From Asaia prunellae JCM 25354 (lineage in GTDB: Bacteria; Pseudomonadota; Alphaproteobacteria; Acetobacterales; Acetobacteraceae), in NCBI RefSeq assembly GCF_000613885.1, contig NZ_BAJV01000015.1, positions 16,452 to 80,451 on the forward strand: a DNA stretch of 64,000 nt. Reading direction: 5' to 3'. The notes beneath the pieces were generated by a model. That model did not search any database. It saw only the letters and a program-made list of their open reading frames with translations, and was not told the origin of the DNA. Positions 26,980 through 36,632 of this stretch are shown piece after piece. The number at the start of each line of letters is the position of its first letter. Positions within the stretch are counted from its first letter, which is position 1. Position numbers and translations under genes: made by a program.

Positions 26980-27013
26980 GCAGGAATCTCCGGAGGTTCC
27001 CGGAAATTCCTGC
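26980..27013 (+). terminator. Hairpin terminator after the pepF-ABC1 operon
   Basis: The arms GCAGGAATCTCCGG and CCGGAAATTCCTGC pair at 13 of 14 positions around the loop AGGTTC, 17 bases past the ABC1 gene stop, and are followed by CTCTTTCG. The U-tract is weak, but the stem is long. The remaining 150 bases before the next gene are AT-rich and probably hold its promoter. Confidence 0.65.
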
Positions 27014-27162
27014 CTCTTTCGTATATCTGTTTGTGGATTTCAGTGATTCAATAAAATATACAGGAGTTGAACTCTCTCTGGTAATGTGGATGAAAAGAGA
27101 GGGATATCGGTAAGAATATATCCACAGGAATAGCCCATTTATCGTCTTCAGCGGGGATTGAA

Positions 27163-27447
27163 ATGGCAGATTATCATGAGCCCCAGAGAAACCCCTGGTT
27201 CAGAGCCAAAAAATACGGTTATGGCTCTGGTCTTCCCATCACCTGGCAGGGATGGGTCAGTTTCGGGCTTGTGCTCGGTATCCTTCTGATGCCGCCGCTA
27301 TTCATGTCATTCGTTGCGGAGCGTTATCAGCCCGGCATCATGATTGTCTATTTTGCCGTTAGCCTTCTGGCCATGACCCTCTTCTTCTTTGTCTGCAAGA
27401 CACACACGAGGGGTGGTTGGCGCTGGCGTTGGGGGAATCGGGACTGA
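27163..27447 (+). CDS. Conserved small membrane protein
   Basis: 94 residues with two predicted membrane segments ('GWVSFGLVLGILLMPPLFMSF' region and 'IMIVYFAVSLLAMTLFFFVC' region) and a basic, Trp-rich C-terminus. The N-terminal block 'KKYGYGSGLPITWQGW' recalls a conserved motif in short uncharacterised proteobacterial membrane proteins; I know of no function. The ATG follows GGGGA. The gene converges on the ABC-F gene. The 191-base gap to that gene shows no clear hairpin or further ORF. Confidence 0.7.
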   Translation: MADYHEPQRNPWFRAKKYGYGSGLPITWQGWVSFGLVLGILLMPPLFMSFVAERYQPGIMIVYFAVSLLAMTLFFFVCKTHTRGGWRWRWGNRD

Positions 27448-27638
27448 GACCGGTTTTTTCGGGATATCGATGCGTTTTCAGCAAGGATTTCAGCTTTTCT
27501 GCAGGCTGCCGGTCGCAACGGCGAAGAGGCAGCTACCAGACGTGACGACATACGGCTCCAGTAACCACCTGTAGAGTTCATGTCAGGCTATGGCACTGAT
27601 GCCGAACCGGGAGGAACGGCACAAGGAGAGCTGGGTCT

Positions 27639-29261
27639 TCAGACGTGAAGGCCCGGCGCTTCCTGGCCTGTTGCAGCCACGTATTCGTGGTAACCACCTT
27701 CGTAGCGATGCAGGCCTTCCGGAGTGACTTCCAGTACCCGGTTCGACAATGCCCCCAGAAAATGGCGATCATGGGAAACGAAAAGCATCGTGCCTTCGTA
27801 ATCGGCCAGAGCACGTATGAGCATTTCCTTGGTATCGATATCCAGATGGTTGGTCGGCTCGTCGAGTACCAGGAAGTTTGGCGGATTATAAAGCATCAGC
27901 GCCATGACGAGACGGGCTTTTTCACCGCCTGAAAGCACACTTACATATTTATCGACATCGTCGCCTGAAAAACCGAACCCTCCAGCGAGGGCTCGAAGAG
28001 AACCTTGGGCTGCAAGCGGAAATTCATGTTCAAGCGTCTCGAATATCGTGCGCCCGCCATCAAGAAGATCCATGGCATGCTGGGCAAAATATCCCATTTT
28101 GACACTGGCACCGATCGTGACACTGCCGGAGTCAGGCTCGCTGACACCCGCGATCAATTTGAGCAGTGTCGATTTGCCGGCACCATTGACGCCAAGAATG
28201 CAGCAGCGTTCCTGCCTGCGGATCTGCAGGTCCAGCCCGTCATAGATGATGCGTGACCCATAGGCCTTGCGAACCTGCCGGAGCAGTGCAACTGAATCCC
28301 CCGAGCGGGGAGCCGGAGCGAAATCGAAAGAAAGTGTCTGTCGACGACGGGGAGGCTCGACCCGGTCGATCTTGTCGAGCTTCTTGACCCTGCTCTGCAC
28401 CTGCGCGGCATGAGAGGCGCGCGCCTTGAAGCGTTCGATGAAAGCGATTTCCTTGGCCAGCATGGCCTGCTGGCGATCGAACTGCGCCTGTTGCTGCTTT
28501 TCATTCAGGGCGCGTTGCTGCTCGTAGAATTCGTAATCACCAGAGAAGCTGGTGAGGGTGCCACCATCAATCTCGAGGATCTTGTTGACCACACGATTCA
28601 TGAAAGCGCGGTCATGCGAGGTCATGAGCAGGGCGCCGTCATAATTCTTCAGGAACTGTTCAAGCCAGATCAGGCTTTCAAGGTCGAGATGGTTGCTTGG
28701 CTCGTCAAGCAGCATGACGTCGGGCTGCATGAGCAGAATCCGGGCCAGTGCCACGCGCATCTTCCATCCGCCTGAAAGCAGGCCAACATCGCCCGACATC
28801 ATTTCCTGTGAAAAGCCCAGACCGTGCAGCACTTCGCGTGCCTTGCTGTCGAGGCCATACCCGCCGAGTTCCTCGAAACGTGCCTGCACATCCCCGAAAC
28901 GCTCAAGAATGGTTTCCATCTGGTCCATTTTGTCGGGGTCGCAGAGATCCGCTTCCAGCTGCGCAAGTTCGGTCGCGATTTCTGCCACTTCACCAGCGCC
29001 GTTCATGACTTCTGCCACAACCGACCGCCCATCCATCTCGCCGACATCCTGGCTGAAAAACCCTATGGTAATGCCGCGATCCTGAAAGACCTGGCCCTCA
29101 TCGGGTGTTTCCTGCTTGGTGATCAGCCGGAACAGGGTCGTCTTGCCTGCACCATTGGGACCGACAAGACCGATCTTCTCGCCTTTCTGGATTGCCGCGC
29201 TCGTCTCGATAAAGATGACGCGCTGGCCGTTCTGCTTGCTGATCGAATCAAGACGGATCAT
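27639..29261 (-). CDS. ABC-F family ATPase (ribosome-associated type)
   Basis: 540 residues with two fused ABC domains and no membrane segments. Domain 1 has Walker A 'GPNGAGKTTLF', signature 'LSGGW' and Walker B 'VMLLDEPSNHLD'. The inter-domain linker is charged and helical ('NEKQQQAQFDRQQAMLAKEIAF'), as expected for the P-site tRNA-interacting motif. Domain 2 has 'GVNGAGKSTLLK', 'LSGGEKARL' and 'FLVLDEPTNHLD'. ABC-F proteins bind the ribosomal E site and relieve stalled or poorly positioned complexes. Overall form is closest to the YbiT/Uup group; the subgroup cannot be settled by eye. It stands alone on this strand, divergent from the zinc-ribbon protein gene. Confidence 0.9.
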   Translation of the reverse strand: MIRLDSISKQNGQRVIFIETSAAIQKGEKIGLVGPNGAGKTTLFRLITKQETPDEGQVFQDRGITIGFFSQDVGEMDGRSVVAEVMNGAGEVAEIATELAQLEADLCDPDKMDQMETILERFGDVQARFEELGGYGLDSKAREVLHGLGFSQEMMSGDVGLLSGGWKMRVALARILLMQPDVMLLDEPSNHLDLESLIWLEQFLKNYDGALLMTSHDRAFMNRVVNKILEIDGGTLTSFSGDYEFYEQQRALNEKQQQAQFDRQQAMLAKEIAFIERFKARASHAAQVQSRVKKLDKIDRVEPPRRRQTLSFDFAPAPRSGDSVALLRQVRKAYGSRIIYDGLDLQIRRQERCCILGVNGAGKSTLLKLIAGVSEPDSGSVTIGASVKMGYFAQHAMDLLDGGRTIFETLEHEFPLAAQGSLRALAGGFGFSGDDVDKYVSVLSGGEKARLVMALMLYNPPNFLVLDEPTNHLDIDTKEMLIRALADYEGTMLFVSHDRHFLGALSNRVLEVTPEGLHRYEGGYHEYVAATGQEAPGLHV

Positions 29262-29417
29262 GGAACCTCTGGAATATCGGGGAAGGGCGTTGATAGGGGC
29301 TCGTTATCCGTTAGGCAATTGCGTTCACAACTCTTCAATTTGACGCATTGCCCGGATCGCGCTTCCCTTGCAGGGCGTGGCTTGTGCCGAATGCCGCTCT
29401 GATCCAGGAATATAATC

Positions 29418-30536
29418 ATGAAAAAAGGTAACCGTCTTCCTGAGCGCCTTTATGCTCTGGCGATGTGGGGCGTTTCGGCAGTATTCGCCGTGTTTCTTGT
29501 CGGTCTTGGCGGACTCGTTATCAATGATCTCCCCCGGCATAGTGAGAACGTTGCTTTTGCGCCGGTCTATCCGGCTGATCTGCAAAAGCGCAGCCAGGCT
29601 CTGAGAGAGGCGCGCAGCGCGCTCAATGCCGAGCGCGAGATGGACAGGATCAGGCTTGACGCAGCACGGAGCGCTGCCAGCAACGCGAAAGAAAGTTTTC
29701 AGGCATGGATCGATACACGCAAGGCCACTACCGATCCCCGTCAGGACACGGAGCTCATCGCCCGTACCCATACTCTCGAACAGTTCCAGAATGCGGCTCA
29801 CGAGGCTGAACGACGGATAGAAGAGCTCGATCGCAAACAGATTGAAAACGACCGGGCGCGTGCTGCGCTCAGCGAGGAGCGTGACGCTGCCGAAGAGGCT
29901 TACCGACCGATCTATGCCCGACAGGTTCTTGCGGCCCAGCTCCGGGTTTTTCTCCTTCGCCTGGCCTTCACCCTGCCGCTGCTGCTGATTGCGATCTGGC
30001 TCGTTCTGCGTCAGCGCAAGAGCGCTTACTGGCCGCTCTATCGTGGTTTCGTTCTTGCATCACTTTATGCCTTTTTCTTCGAGTTGGTGCCCTACCTGCC
30101 AAGTTATGGCGGTTACATACGGTATGGAGTGGGGGCGGCTCTGACCATTCTGGTCTGTATCGTCCTGATCAGGAACATGCAGGCCTATCTGGCACGCCGG
30201 CGCCTTGCCGAAGCAGAGTCGGAAAAGGAGCGGCGTCAGCGGGTTGATCGTGAACAGGCATATGCAAAAATTGATCGAAAGATCTGTCCTGACTGCGATC
30301 GCCCTCTTGTACTGGCCGAAGGGCTGGAGACGAATTTCTGCGTTCATTGCGGACTGACGCTTTATGAGCATTGCGGGATCTGTCAGACGCGTAACCTCGC
30401 ATTCAATCGCTTCTGCATGAGCTGCGGTAGCAAGGAGATTGGTCACGCCGGACTGGCATGTGCCGGACAACCGGTCGAAACCCGTGAGGAGGATGCCGAT
30501 GATAGCCACCATTCATATCACCCGGATCACAACTGA
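29418..30536 (+). CDS. Membrane protein with coiled coil and C-terminal zinc ribbons
   Basis: 372 residues. Order: an N-terminal membrane segment (about 13-36), a long charged helical coiled coil (about 50-165, heptad-like 'AHEAERRIEELDRKQIENDRARAAL'-type), three further hydrophobic segments (about 175-255), then a cytosolic tail with paired Cys motifs 'CPDCDRPL', 'CVHCG', 'CGIC' and 'CMSCG', forming two zinc ribbons. The last residues are His/Asp-rich. With an even number of membrane spans, the ribbons face the cytosol and the coiled coil the periplasm. I do not recognise a named family and do not propose a function. The GNAT gene starts inside its 3' end, so they are co-translated. Confidence 0.75.
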   Translation: MKKGNRLPERLYALAMWGVSAVFAVFLVGLGGLVINDLPRHSENVAFAPVYPADLQKRSQALREARSALNAEREMDRIRLDAARSAASNAKESFQAWIDTRKATTDPRQDTELIARTHTLEQFQNAAHEAERRIEELDRKQIENDRARAALSEERDAAEEAYRPIYARQVLAAQLRVFLLRLAFTLPLLLIAIWLVLRQRKSAYWPLYRGFVLASLYAFFFELVPYLPSYGGYIRYGVGAALTILVCIVLIRNMQAYLARRRLAEAESEKERRQRVDREQAYAKIDRKICPDCDRPLVLAEGLETNFCVHCGLTLYEHCGICQTRNLAFNRFCMSCGSKEIGHAGLACAGQPVETREEDADDSHHSYHPDHN

Positions 30537-30923
30537 TCTCTGCCTGCCGTTACGTCGTGAGGTTCTCTGGCCAGGCCTGACAGAAGAGGAATGTCGTGTA
30601 CCCCAGGACCTGAAGCCATGCATCTGGGTGCGTTTCAGGGGGAGCGTCTGGTGGGATGTCTTTCCCTTTGCCCCTTGAGGCCTGGTCTGGTCCAGCTGCG
30701 CAAATTTGCTGTGGCGGCTGATTGTCAGGGGATGGGTATTGGTGGACAGCTGATGCATGAGGCATTGGCGATTTGCCGTCAGACCGGCATACAGAGACTT
30801 GAACTCGATGCCAGAAGCAGTGCGCTCGGTTTCTACGAGAAATTCGGGATGGTCCCTATGGGCGAAGTCTTTTTCAAGGGACCGATCGAACATCAGCGTA
30901 TGGCTCTCGACCTTGGAAACTGA
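30499..30923 (+). CDS. GNAT-family N-acetyltransferase (frame broken at 30612)
   Basis: About 141 residues after repair. It starts at ATG 30499, six bases after a perfect AGGAGG located inside the end of the zinc-ribbon gene. The N-terminal part 'PLRREVLWPGL' and the acetyl-CoA loop 'FAVAADCQGMGIGGQLM' (Q/RxxGxG/A type) define a GNAT, and the C-terminal 'SSALGFYEKFGM' is typical. As written the frame changes between 'RVPQD' and 'EAMHLGAFQGE': one extra G at 30612 (CTGAAG to CTGGAAG) restores 'VPQDLEAMHLGAF'. The span is 3n+2. Substrate is unknown. It overlaps the upstream gene by 38 bases. Confidence 0.8.
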
Positions 30924-30942
30924 CATGTTTCCCTCTCATCAA

Positions 30943-30978
30943 AGCGTGTTGGAGAGTCATGAGACGCTGGTCTCTCCA
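30943..30978 (+). promoter_or_regulatory. Alternative hairpins in the purU leader
   Basis: TGGAGAG (30950-30956) can pair with CTCTCCA (30972-30978), while the overlapping AGCGT (30943-30947) can pair with ACGCT (30964-30968), so two mutually exclusive stems are possible 85-120 bases before purU. A riboswitch or attenuator is possible, but I cannot match it to a known class. Chance folding is not excluded. Confidence 0.25.
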
Positions 30979-31062
30979 GGGCTGACCTGATGAAGGTGTG
31001 TCTGGCAGAAGAACAGTGAGACCTGACCCTGCAGAGGGCCAGAGGGAAGGGGAAGTCACGGG

Positions 31063-31947
31063 ATGAGCCGCTATTGTGTCACGGTGACATGTCCGGCGCG
31101 GCGTGGGATTGTTGCCGTTATTTCGGGCTATCTGGCCGGGAAGGGCTGTAATATCACGGATAGTGCACAGTTCGACGATAATGAGACGAACTGCTTTTTC
31201 ATGCGTACGAGCTTCATTGCTGAAACCGGCATGACGCTTGATGTGCTCAGGCGTGATTTTGAACCACTTGCCCGGCAATACGGCATGCAGGTGCATTTCC
31301 ATGACGAGACTCAGAGACTGAACGTCGTCGTCATGGTCTCACGCTTTGGCCATTGCCTGAATGATCTGCTCTACCGGGTGCGCATCGGAGCTTTGCCAAT
31401 CAATATCGTGGCGGTACTTTCGAACCATGAGGATTACCGGAAGCTGGTCACCGATCACGGTATTCCGTTTCACTATATCAAGGTTACGAAACACAACAAA
31501 ACGGAGGCCGAAGCCCGTCAGCTGGAGATCATCGAAGCAGCAGGGGCTGATCTGGTCGTTCTGGCGCGCTACATGCAGGTTCTGTCGGATGAGATGTGCT
31601 CGCGGCTTGCCGGGAGGACGATCAATATCCATCATTCCTTTCTGCCGAGTTTCAAGGGTGCCCATCCCTATCATCAGGCGCATGCGCGCGGTGTAAAGCT
31701 AATTGGGGCCACGGCTCATTACGTCACTGCCGAGCTGGATGAGGGGCCGATCATAGAGCAGGATATCATCCGGGTGTCCCACAATCAGTCACCGGAAGAT
31801 TATGTGGCGCTGGGCCGTGATGTGGAAAGTCAGGTTCTGGCGCGTGCCATTCATGCCCACGCTCATAGACGGGTGTTTCTCAGCGGCAAGAAGACGATTG
31901 TCTTTCCTGCAAGTCCCGGCTCTTATGCCTCGTCCTTTCGAGGCTGA
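31063..31947 (+). CDS. purU: Formyltetrahydrofolate deformylase
   Basis: 294 residues: an N-terminal ACT domain (about 4-80, 'YCVTVTCPARRGIVAVISGYL') and a C-terminal formyltransferase-like catalytic domain. The catalytic triad region is present as 'INIHHSFLPSFKGAHPYHQA' (Asn, His) and 'ELDEGPIIEQDI' (Asp). PurU hydrolyses 10-formyl-THF to formate and THF, balancing one-carbon units and supplying formate for PurT. Length matches the family (about 280-295). It has its own leader of 139 bases after the GNAT gene, with possible stem-loops. Confidence 0.95.
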   Translation: MSRYCVTVTCPARRGIVAVISGYLAGKGCNITDSAQFDDNETNCFFMRTSFIAETGMTLDVLRRDFEPLARQYGMQVHFHDETQRLNVVVMVSRFGHCLNDLLYRVRIGALPINIVAVLSNHEDYRKLVTDHGIPFHYIKVTKHNKTEAEARQLEIIEAAGADLVVLARYMQVLSDEMCSRLAGRTINIHHSFLPSFKGAHPYHQAHARGVKLIGATAHYVTAELDEGPIIEQDIIRVSHNQSPEDYVALGRDVESQVLARAIHAHAHRRVFLSGKKTIVFPASPGSYASSFRG

Positions 31948-32133
31948 AAGCGGCGAGGCATGAGACGGGCATGATGTCGCTTCTGGCAATATGAAGCATT
32001 CGGACTGCAAGCTGCTGTAGACGAATGAGCCTTATGCTGGAATGCTTCGGTATGTAGCAGGCACACTGGCGTGATCAGCGTTGAAACAAACCGGCTTCAG
32101 AAGCCATGGTTGATGATGTCCGGAATCATATGG

Positions 32134-33306
32134 TCAACGGGGCGTTTCATGGTCTTGTGTTACGTCTGGCGCATTTATGGGCTGGCATGGCGGCAGCTTC
32201 ATGCGATAGATCGTCGTTGGTCCCTTGAGTGGACGACTGTTCTGGAAGGCGATCTCATCAAGCCGTGAGTCGCTGATATAGAGCCAGTTCTGGGCGATCG
32301 CAAAGCCGTCTGCCCAGTCGAGCACTGCAGGATTGTCGAAGATCTTCTGCGTTTGAAGCGTCTTCGCTCCGGTTGGCAAGGACAAGGCATAGAGACCGTG
32401 GTTTTCAATGTCTCCAACCCAGAGACGGTTGCAGGAATCAATCTCCATACCGCCGCTCATGACGGATTGGCCGAGATACTGGGCCTTCTTGTCGAGCTCG
32501 GCATCGGTCAGATGCGCATTGCGCAGATCTGCCGTTGCGATGCGCCAGTAATTATGGTCGGTCAGGGGGCGATAATAGAGCCAGGTCCGATCCGGCGAGA
32601 GGGCCATGCCATCATCCTGGGTAACCGGCAGACTGCCATTTTTCTTGCGTGCAAGCTCACCATAAATATGCAGATGCTGATTAGGATCCGCCACACCAGA
32701 GCGTGTATTGGCCAGTACCAGACGATAAGCCCCTGTATCCAGATCCATCACGACCAGACCGCCGTTCCCTGACTCATTGGTGATATAGGCTGTGTTGGTC
32801 GTGGTATCGACACGGACATCGTTAAGTGAGTCTGCGGGCGTGATATCAGGGCCGAAATGGTAGATCTGGATCAGCCTGCCTGTCTCGGCGTCGAACTCGA
32901 CCAGTTTTGGGGGAAGCGTTTTCTGATCGACCGATGGCAGGGAGGAATCCAGCACCCAGAGATGGTTACGGTCATCCACCCAAAGTGCCGGCACCGAAAC
33001 CCAGACTTCACGCTCGACAGGATTATGCTCAAAGCGGTTCCAGCCCTTGTCGGGAAAAGGAATTAATGCGCCGCTTTTTGCGTCGATACGCACGACGCTC
33101 GCGCTGTAACGCTTCATTGTGGCAGGGGCTGAAGCATAAACGACCCCGGAATGCGAAACGCCAACACCTATCATATTGAAATCGCTCGGGAAACGTTTGA
33201 CAGTCTCAAGGCTGGGCTGCATGGCCATTGGCCGGGCAGGTTCTGCCGCGCGAGCTGAAGCCGTGAAACTGGCTGTGGCCAAAAGAAGGGTGAGCAATTT
33301 CATCAA
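32134..33306 (-). CDS. Secreted major royal jelly protein/yellow-family protein
   Basis: 390 residues with a signal peptide (MMKLLTLLLATASFTASARA, cleavage near ARA). The body is a beta-propeller of the MRJP/yellow type: 'NDVRVDTTTNTAYITNESGNGGLVVMDL', 'DDGMALSPDRTWLYYRPLT' and 'GMEIDSCNRLWVGDIENHGLY'-like segments mark successive blades and resemble bacterial members of this mainly insect family. Bacterial homologues are exported; their ligand is unknown. A second member lies at 57295-58387. The gene has plain downstream (186 bases, no gene seen) and upstream regions. Confidence 0.85.
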   Translation of the reverse strand: MMKLLTLLLATASFTASARAAEPARPMAMQPSLETVKRFPSDFNMIGVGVSHSGVVYASAPATMKRYSASVVRIDAKSGALIPFPDKGWNRFEHNPVEREVWVSVPALWVDDRNHLWVLDSSLPSVDQKTLPPKLVEFDAETGRLIQIYHFGPDITPADSLNDVRVDTTTNTAYITNESGNGGLVVMDLDTGAYRLVLANTRSGVADPNQHLHIYGELARKKNGSLPVTQDDGMALSPDRTWLYYRPLTDHNYWRIATADLRNAHLTDAELDKKAQYLGQSVMSGGMEIDSCNRLWVGDIENHGLYALSLPTGAKTLQTQKIFDNPAVLDWADGFAIAQNWLYISDSRLDEIAFQNSRPLKGPTTIYRMKLPPCQPINAPDVTQDHETPR

Positions 33307-33400
33307 AATAATCCAGCCTCAAGTGTAGTGATCTCAGAAGAAAACCAGCTTCTTGCGCCCTGATTTAACCAGGCCCTGCACAATTCTGCGCCAGGTCCGA

Positions 33401-35007
33401 TCATTCAACAAAAAGAATGCGATCTACGAAACTGACCAGATGCGGGACTGTCTGGTTGTAGAATTCGTAATTGCCAACTGAAGATCTGTCCATTTTCATG
33501 GCAATAAGGCACAGAACTTTGTGCATATCTGTACCTTTTCTTATATTAAATTCATTGGTAGGTTCGAGTGAGTATTTTTCATAATCAGATATTTCTGGTG
33601 TTGATGAAGTAACTGTCCCTCCATTTGTTATTGGTCCAGGTACTGTCGGCGTTATTGTAAGGTACAGATTGACGCTTTCGTCGAGAAGAGATGTTTCTCC
33701 ATTATTATTTCGTGTGAGCAGAAGTTTTTTTACAGGACCATCCTGCAAACTACCCTCAAGACCAATAGACGAATCAAAAATGTTAAAGAGGAATAGATAT
33801 CTGGACCATTCAGGATTCTGGAAGACAAGGGCAAAGACCTTTTTGTGAAAAGGACCTTCTTCTGTTGTTAGACGTCCCGTACGAAGGTCGATATTGATAT
33901 ATCTGCCAGTCTGGGATTGAAGATAAAAAGACGTGAAATCAATTGGTCTGGAAATCGCTTTTTGTCCCATGTTGGGAATATGTATTCCAGATCTTTTGTC
34001 GGTGACAAAATCCGAGATATTCTGGGTTAACAAATCAATATTTGTTATTGTTTTTGTTTCAAAAAATCTATGATCTTTTTGCGGGGACTCTATGATGAGA
34101 TCACTCTCTATGTAATCAATCTCGGCTTCATTAACGCCATCCATCATCGTGTAATTAGCATCAACATGGCTCTTGGCATTGATGGCTACCCCCGACGGGT
34201 TGGGTGTAAATATCGATGTGTGAAAAGCTGACCCGACAAATCCGACAGGAGTATTATGGTTTCTGAATAGTGAAATCTGCTCCGGAAATGTCAGTTCTTC
34301 CGGATGAACTATCTGGAAGCCGCGATCAATCAATGCTTTTTCAAGGAGAGGTTCGTTATCAATCAGAAGAGTGCCACCATATAGTTTAGAACGCGACAGA
34401 TATATTTTTTCTCCCTTTACAGGATTGATCGCACTCTGTGATAAATCTCCAATCCTGTTGCAGAATTCTGCCATTTTTCTGTAGCAATAACCTTGCTCTG
34501 CAAAAGCTGGAGAAGGCACTACGAGTTCTCTGATAGTAACAGGGATTTCCGGGGTAATAAAATCATCCTTGGTTAACCCAAGAGCGTCAAAGATCTCAGC
34601 TTCCCACTTGAATGTAAAAACTTCGTCCAATCCACGCACACACCGTACAAGTAGCTTGTCACCAGGTTTGCGTATGTTCGCAAGGGCCCAGAGTCTTGAA
34701 ATAAATTCGGTTATAAGGTGGCCATACTGATCGTGTATGTGGCCTACAAAGATGGCTCGCTCGATAACAGGATAATATTTGGCACTTTCGGGATTAACCC
34801 ATTGTGGCTGCCCTTTGAGAACAGCCGATTGCGATGAAAAAATGCGGCCTGAGGTATCAGATATCCCTCGCGGGTAAAAACGCCACCAATCAGGTCGAAA
34901 TGTGCTAATCCACAATGATAGATAGCGTTATTGAATGTCATTATTTCAGGGTTATCATAAAAATTGACAATCTTATTCGGCGCCAGGGTGGCTTTCTTTA
35001 TTGTCAT
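33401..35007 (-). CDS. Glycosyltransferase family 61-like protein, AT-rich (frame broken at 34837-34842)
   Basis: About 535 residues after repair. The region 'GHIHDQYGHLITEFISRLWAL' followed by 'KIYLSRSKLYGG' and 'PEELTFPEQISLFRN' is the GT61/DUF563 glycosyltransferase pattern seen in capsule and EPS enzymes. The C-terminal about 180 residues look like a separate beta-rich module. As written the frame breaks at a run of six A: one more A (T on the coding strand) converts 'QAAFFHRNR' to 'QAAFFSSQSAVLKGQPQW' and joins the two frames; the span is 3n+2. Base composition is strikingly AT-rich compared with both neighbours, and codon use is different, which suggests recent transfer. No other polysaccharide genes are adjacent. 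Confidence 0.75.
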
Positions 35008-35428
35008 CTCTATTTATCCCATTGGAAATATTTTGGTGTACCAAGTCTGGATCCTGTAAATTACGCTGTAGAGTGGAGATGGTCTATAGATTCACAGGAT
35101 TTCTTTGGTCTCGGCTGGCATGACAATACATGCCGGCTTGAAGCTGGGGGAGGGTAGACCATCCCATGCTTCAGAATATCGTATGAGCTGTCATCCTGGA
35201 TAATTATCACGGAGAATTTCGGTGAGGTAAATTCGTCCGTAAGGAGCATGAACAATCTTTGTCAGGGTTCAATGCCAATGTCATATTGATTGTGTCTGGT
35301 TGTGTAAGACAGAACGAGGCGGGGATGGAGACAACTGATCTGACAACTGGTTCTGAGATGGAAAGAATAAGACATCCCGGGCTTTCTGACAGATCCGGGT
35401 CCTTGATCCCGGATCTGTCAGATCACTA
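35008..35428. other. Gene-free 421-base stretch with perfect hairpin at 35386-35421
   Basis: I see no credible gene here. A perfect 14-bp stem CTGACAGATCCGGG / CCCGGATCTGTCAG with an 8-base loop lies seven bases past the hmp stop. It lacks a T-run in either direction. A smaller repeat, GGCATG-6-CATGCC, is near 35116. The left part is AT-rich like the glycosyltransferase gene and probably holds its promoter. Confidence 0.6.
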
Positions 35429-36621
35429 TCACGCAGCAAGTGCTTCGTCGGATCCGAAGAATTCGTGATGAATGCGATCGTTTGTTACACCGAGCTTGCG
35501 TAGGCCACCGATCAGATCGTGCTGAAAACTGCGAGGACACAGACAAATATATGTGTCTCGGGGGTAATATTATCGAATATCCACTGGGCCGAGATATGAC
35601 CTTTATGGCCGGGCAGGGATAGATTGTTCCCCGCTCCGGTACTGCTGAACAAATCAATACGCGGAGCAGTTGGGGCGCCTGCAAGTTCCAGAAGGCTCGA
35701 TCTGAACGGAATACGATCGTAATCATGATCGCCATGGACGAGATGCAGAGGTTTGGTAATTCCGCCTGCCCTGGCTGTGAGCAGCATGCTCATGAATGGT
35801 GTGATGCCTATACCCGCGCTGGCCAGAAGCACTGGTGATGTGCCTGTGGCAGCAAGAGTAAAATCTCCGGCCGGCGGGGCGACGTCCAGCTTGTCGCCTT
35901 CACGTAGCCTGTCATGGAACCAGCTCGAGACCTGGCCATTCGGGTCACGCTTGACAGAAATGCGATAGCTTTGTGCATCAGGAGCATTCGATATGCTGTA
36001 GCTTCGTCTGGTATTGATGCCGTCACGTTCCAGCTTGAACGTGAGAAACTGCCCAGGCTTGTGCAGGAGAACCGGCTTGTTGTCGACCGGCGCAAGCCAG
36101 AAGGATGTGACCGTGTCGCTTTCCTGTACGCGTGAGGCAACGCGAAATGACCGCCATTCACGCCAGCCGCCCGGCAGGGCTGAGCGTTCGTTATAGATAC
36201 GCGCTTCGTGGGAAATGAGTATTTCGGCGAGGAAACGATAGGCATCGCTCCATGCTTCCATGATCTGCGGTGTTGCAGCATCCCCCAGTACGGTTTTGAT
36301 CGCTCCAAGCAGGGCGGTGCCAACAACCGGATATTGTTCCGGTTTGACCATCACCGCGACGTGGCGTTCGACAATCAGACTCAGAGCTGATTCCAGTTTC
36401 TCCGGATGATCGATATGGCGAGCATAGGCGAGCACCGCTGCGGCGAGTGCATGGGGCTGACGACCATTGGCTTGGTCGGTCTGATTGAACATCGCGGCTA
36501 TGGCGGGGTCGCGCATGAGAGAGCCGTACATGGTCTTGGTGATGGTAACGCCATAGGCTTCAAGGGCGGGAATAGTAGCTTTGACAATCTCGGCGGTGCC
36601 GGATTTGAGAGGCTCAATCAT
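35429..36621 (-). CDS. hmp: Flavohemoglobin, nitric oxide dioxygenase (frame broken near 35536)
   Basis: About 397 residues after repair, as in the family. The N-terminal globin domain has Tyr32 (B10) and proximal His87 in 'IVERHVAVMVKPEQYPVVG'; the reductase domain has the FAD motif 'RRSYSISNAPD' and 'GIGITPFMSM' for NAD(P)H. Near the C-terminus the frame breaks: 'HIFVCVLAVFSTI' then stop becomes 'HIFVCGPRSFQHDL' with one extra G near 35536, and runs on to 'EFFGSDEALAA' and a stop at 35429. The span is 3n+2. Hmp converts NO and O2 to nitrate. It is divergent from nsrR with two operators between, one overlapping its ribosome-site region. Confidence 0.93.
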
Positions 36622-36632
36622 CGGGCGACTCC

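Noticed and set aside
30924..31062. Glycine or THF riboswitch upstream of purU
   Set aside because: GGAGAG is present, but the conserved core and loop sequences of these classes are missing.
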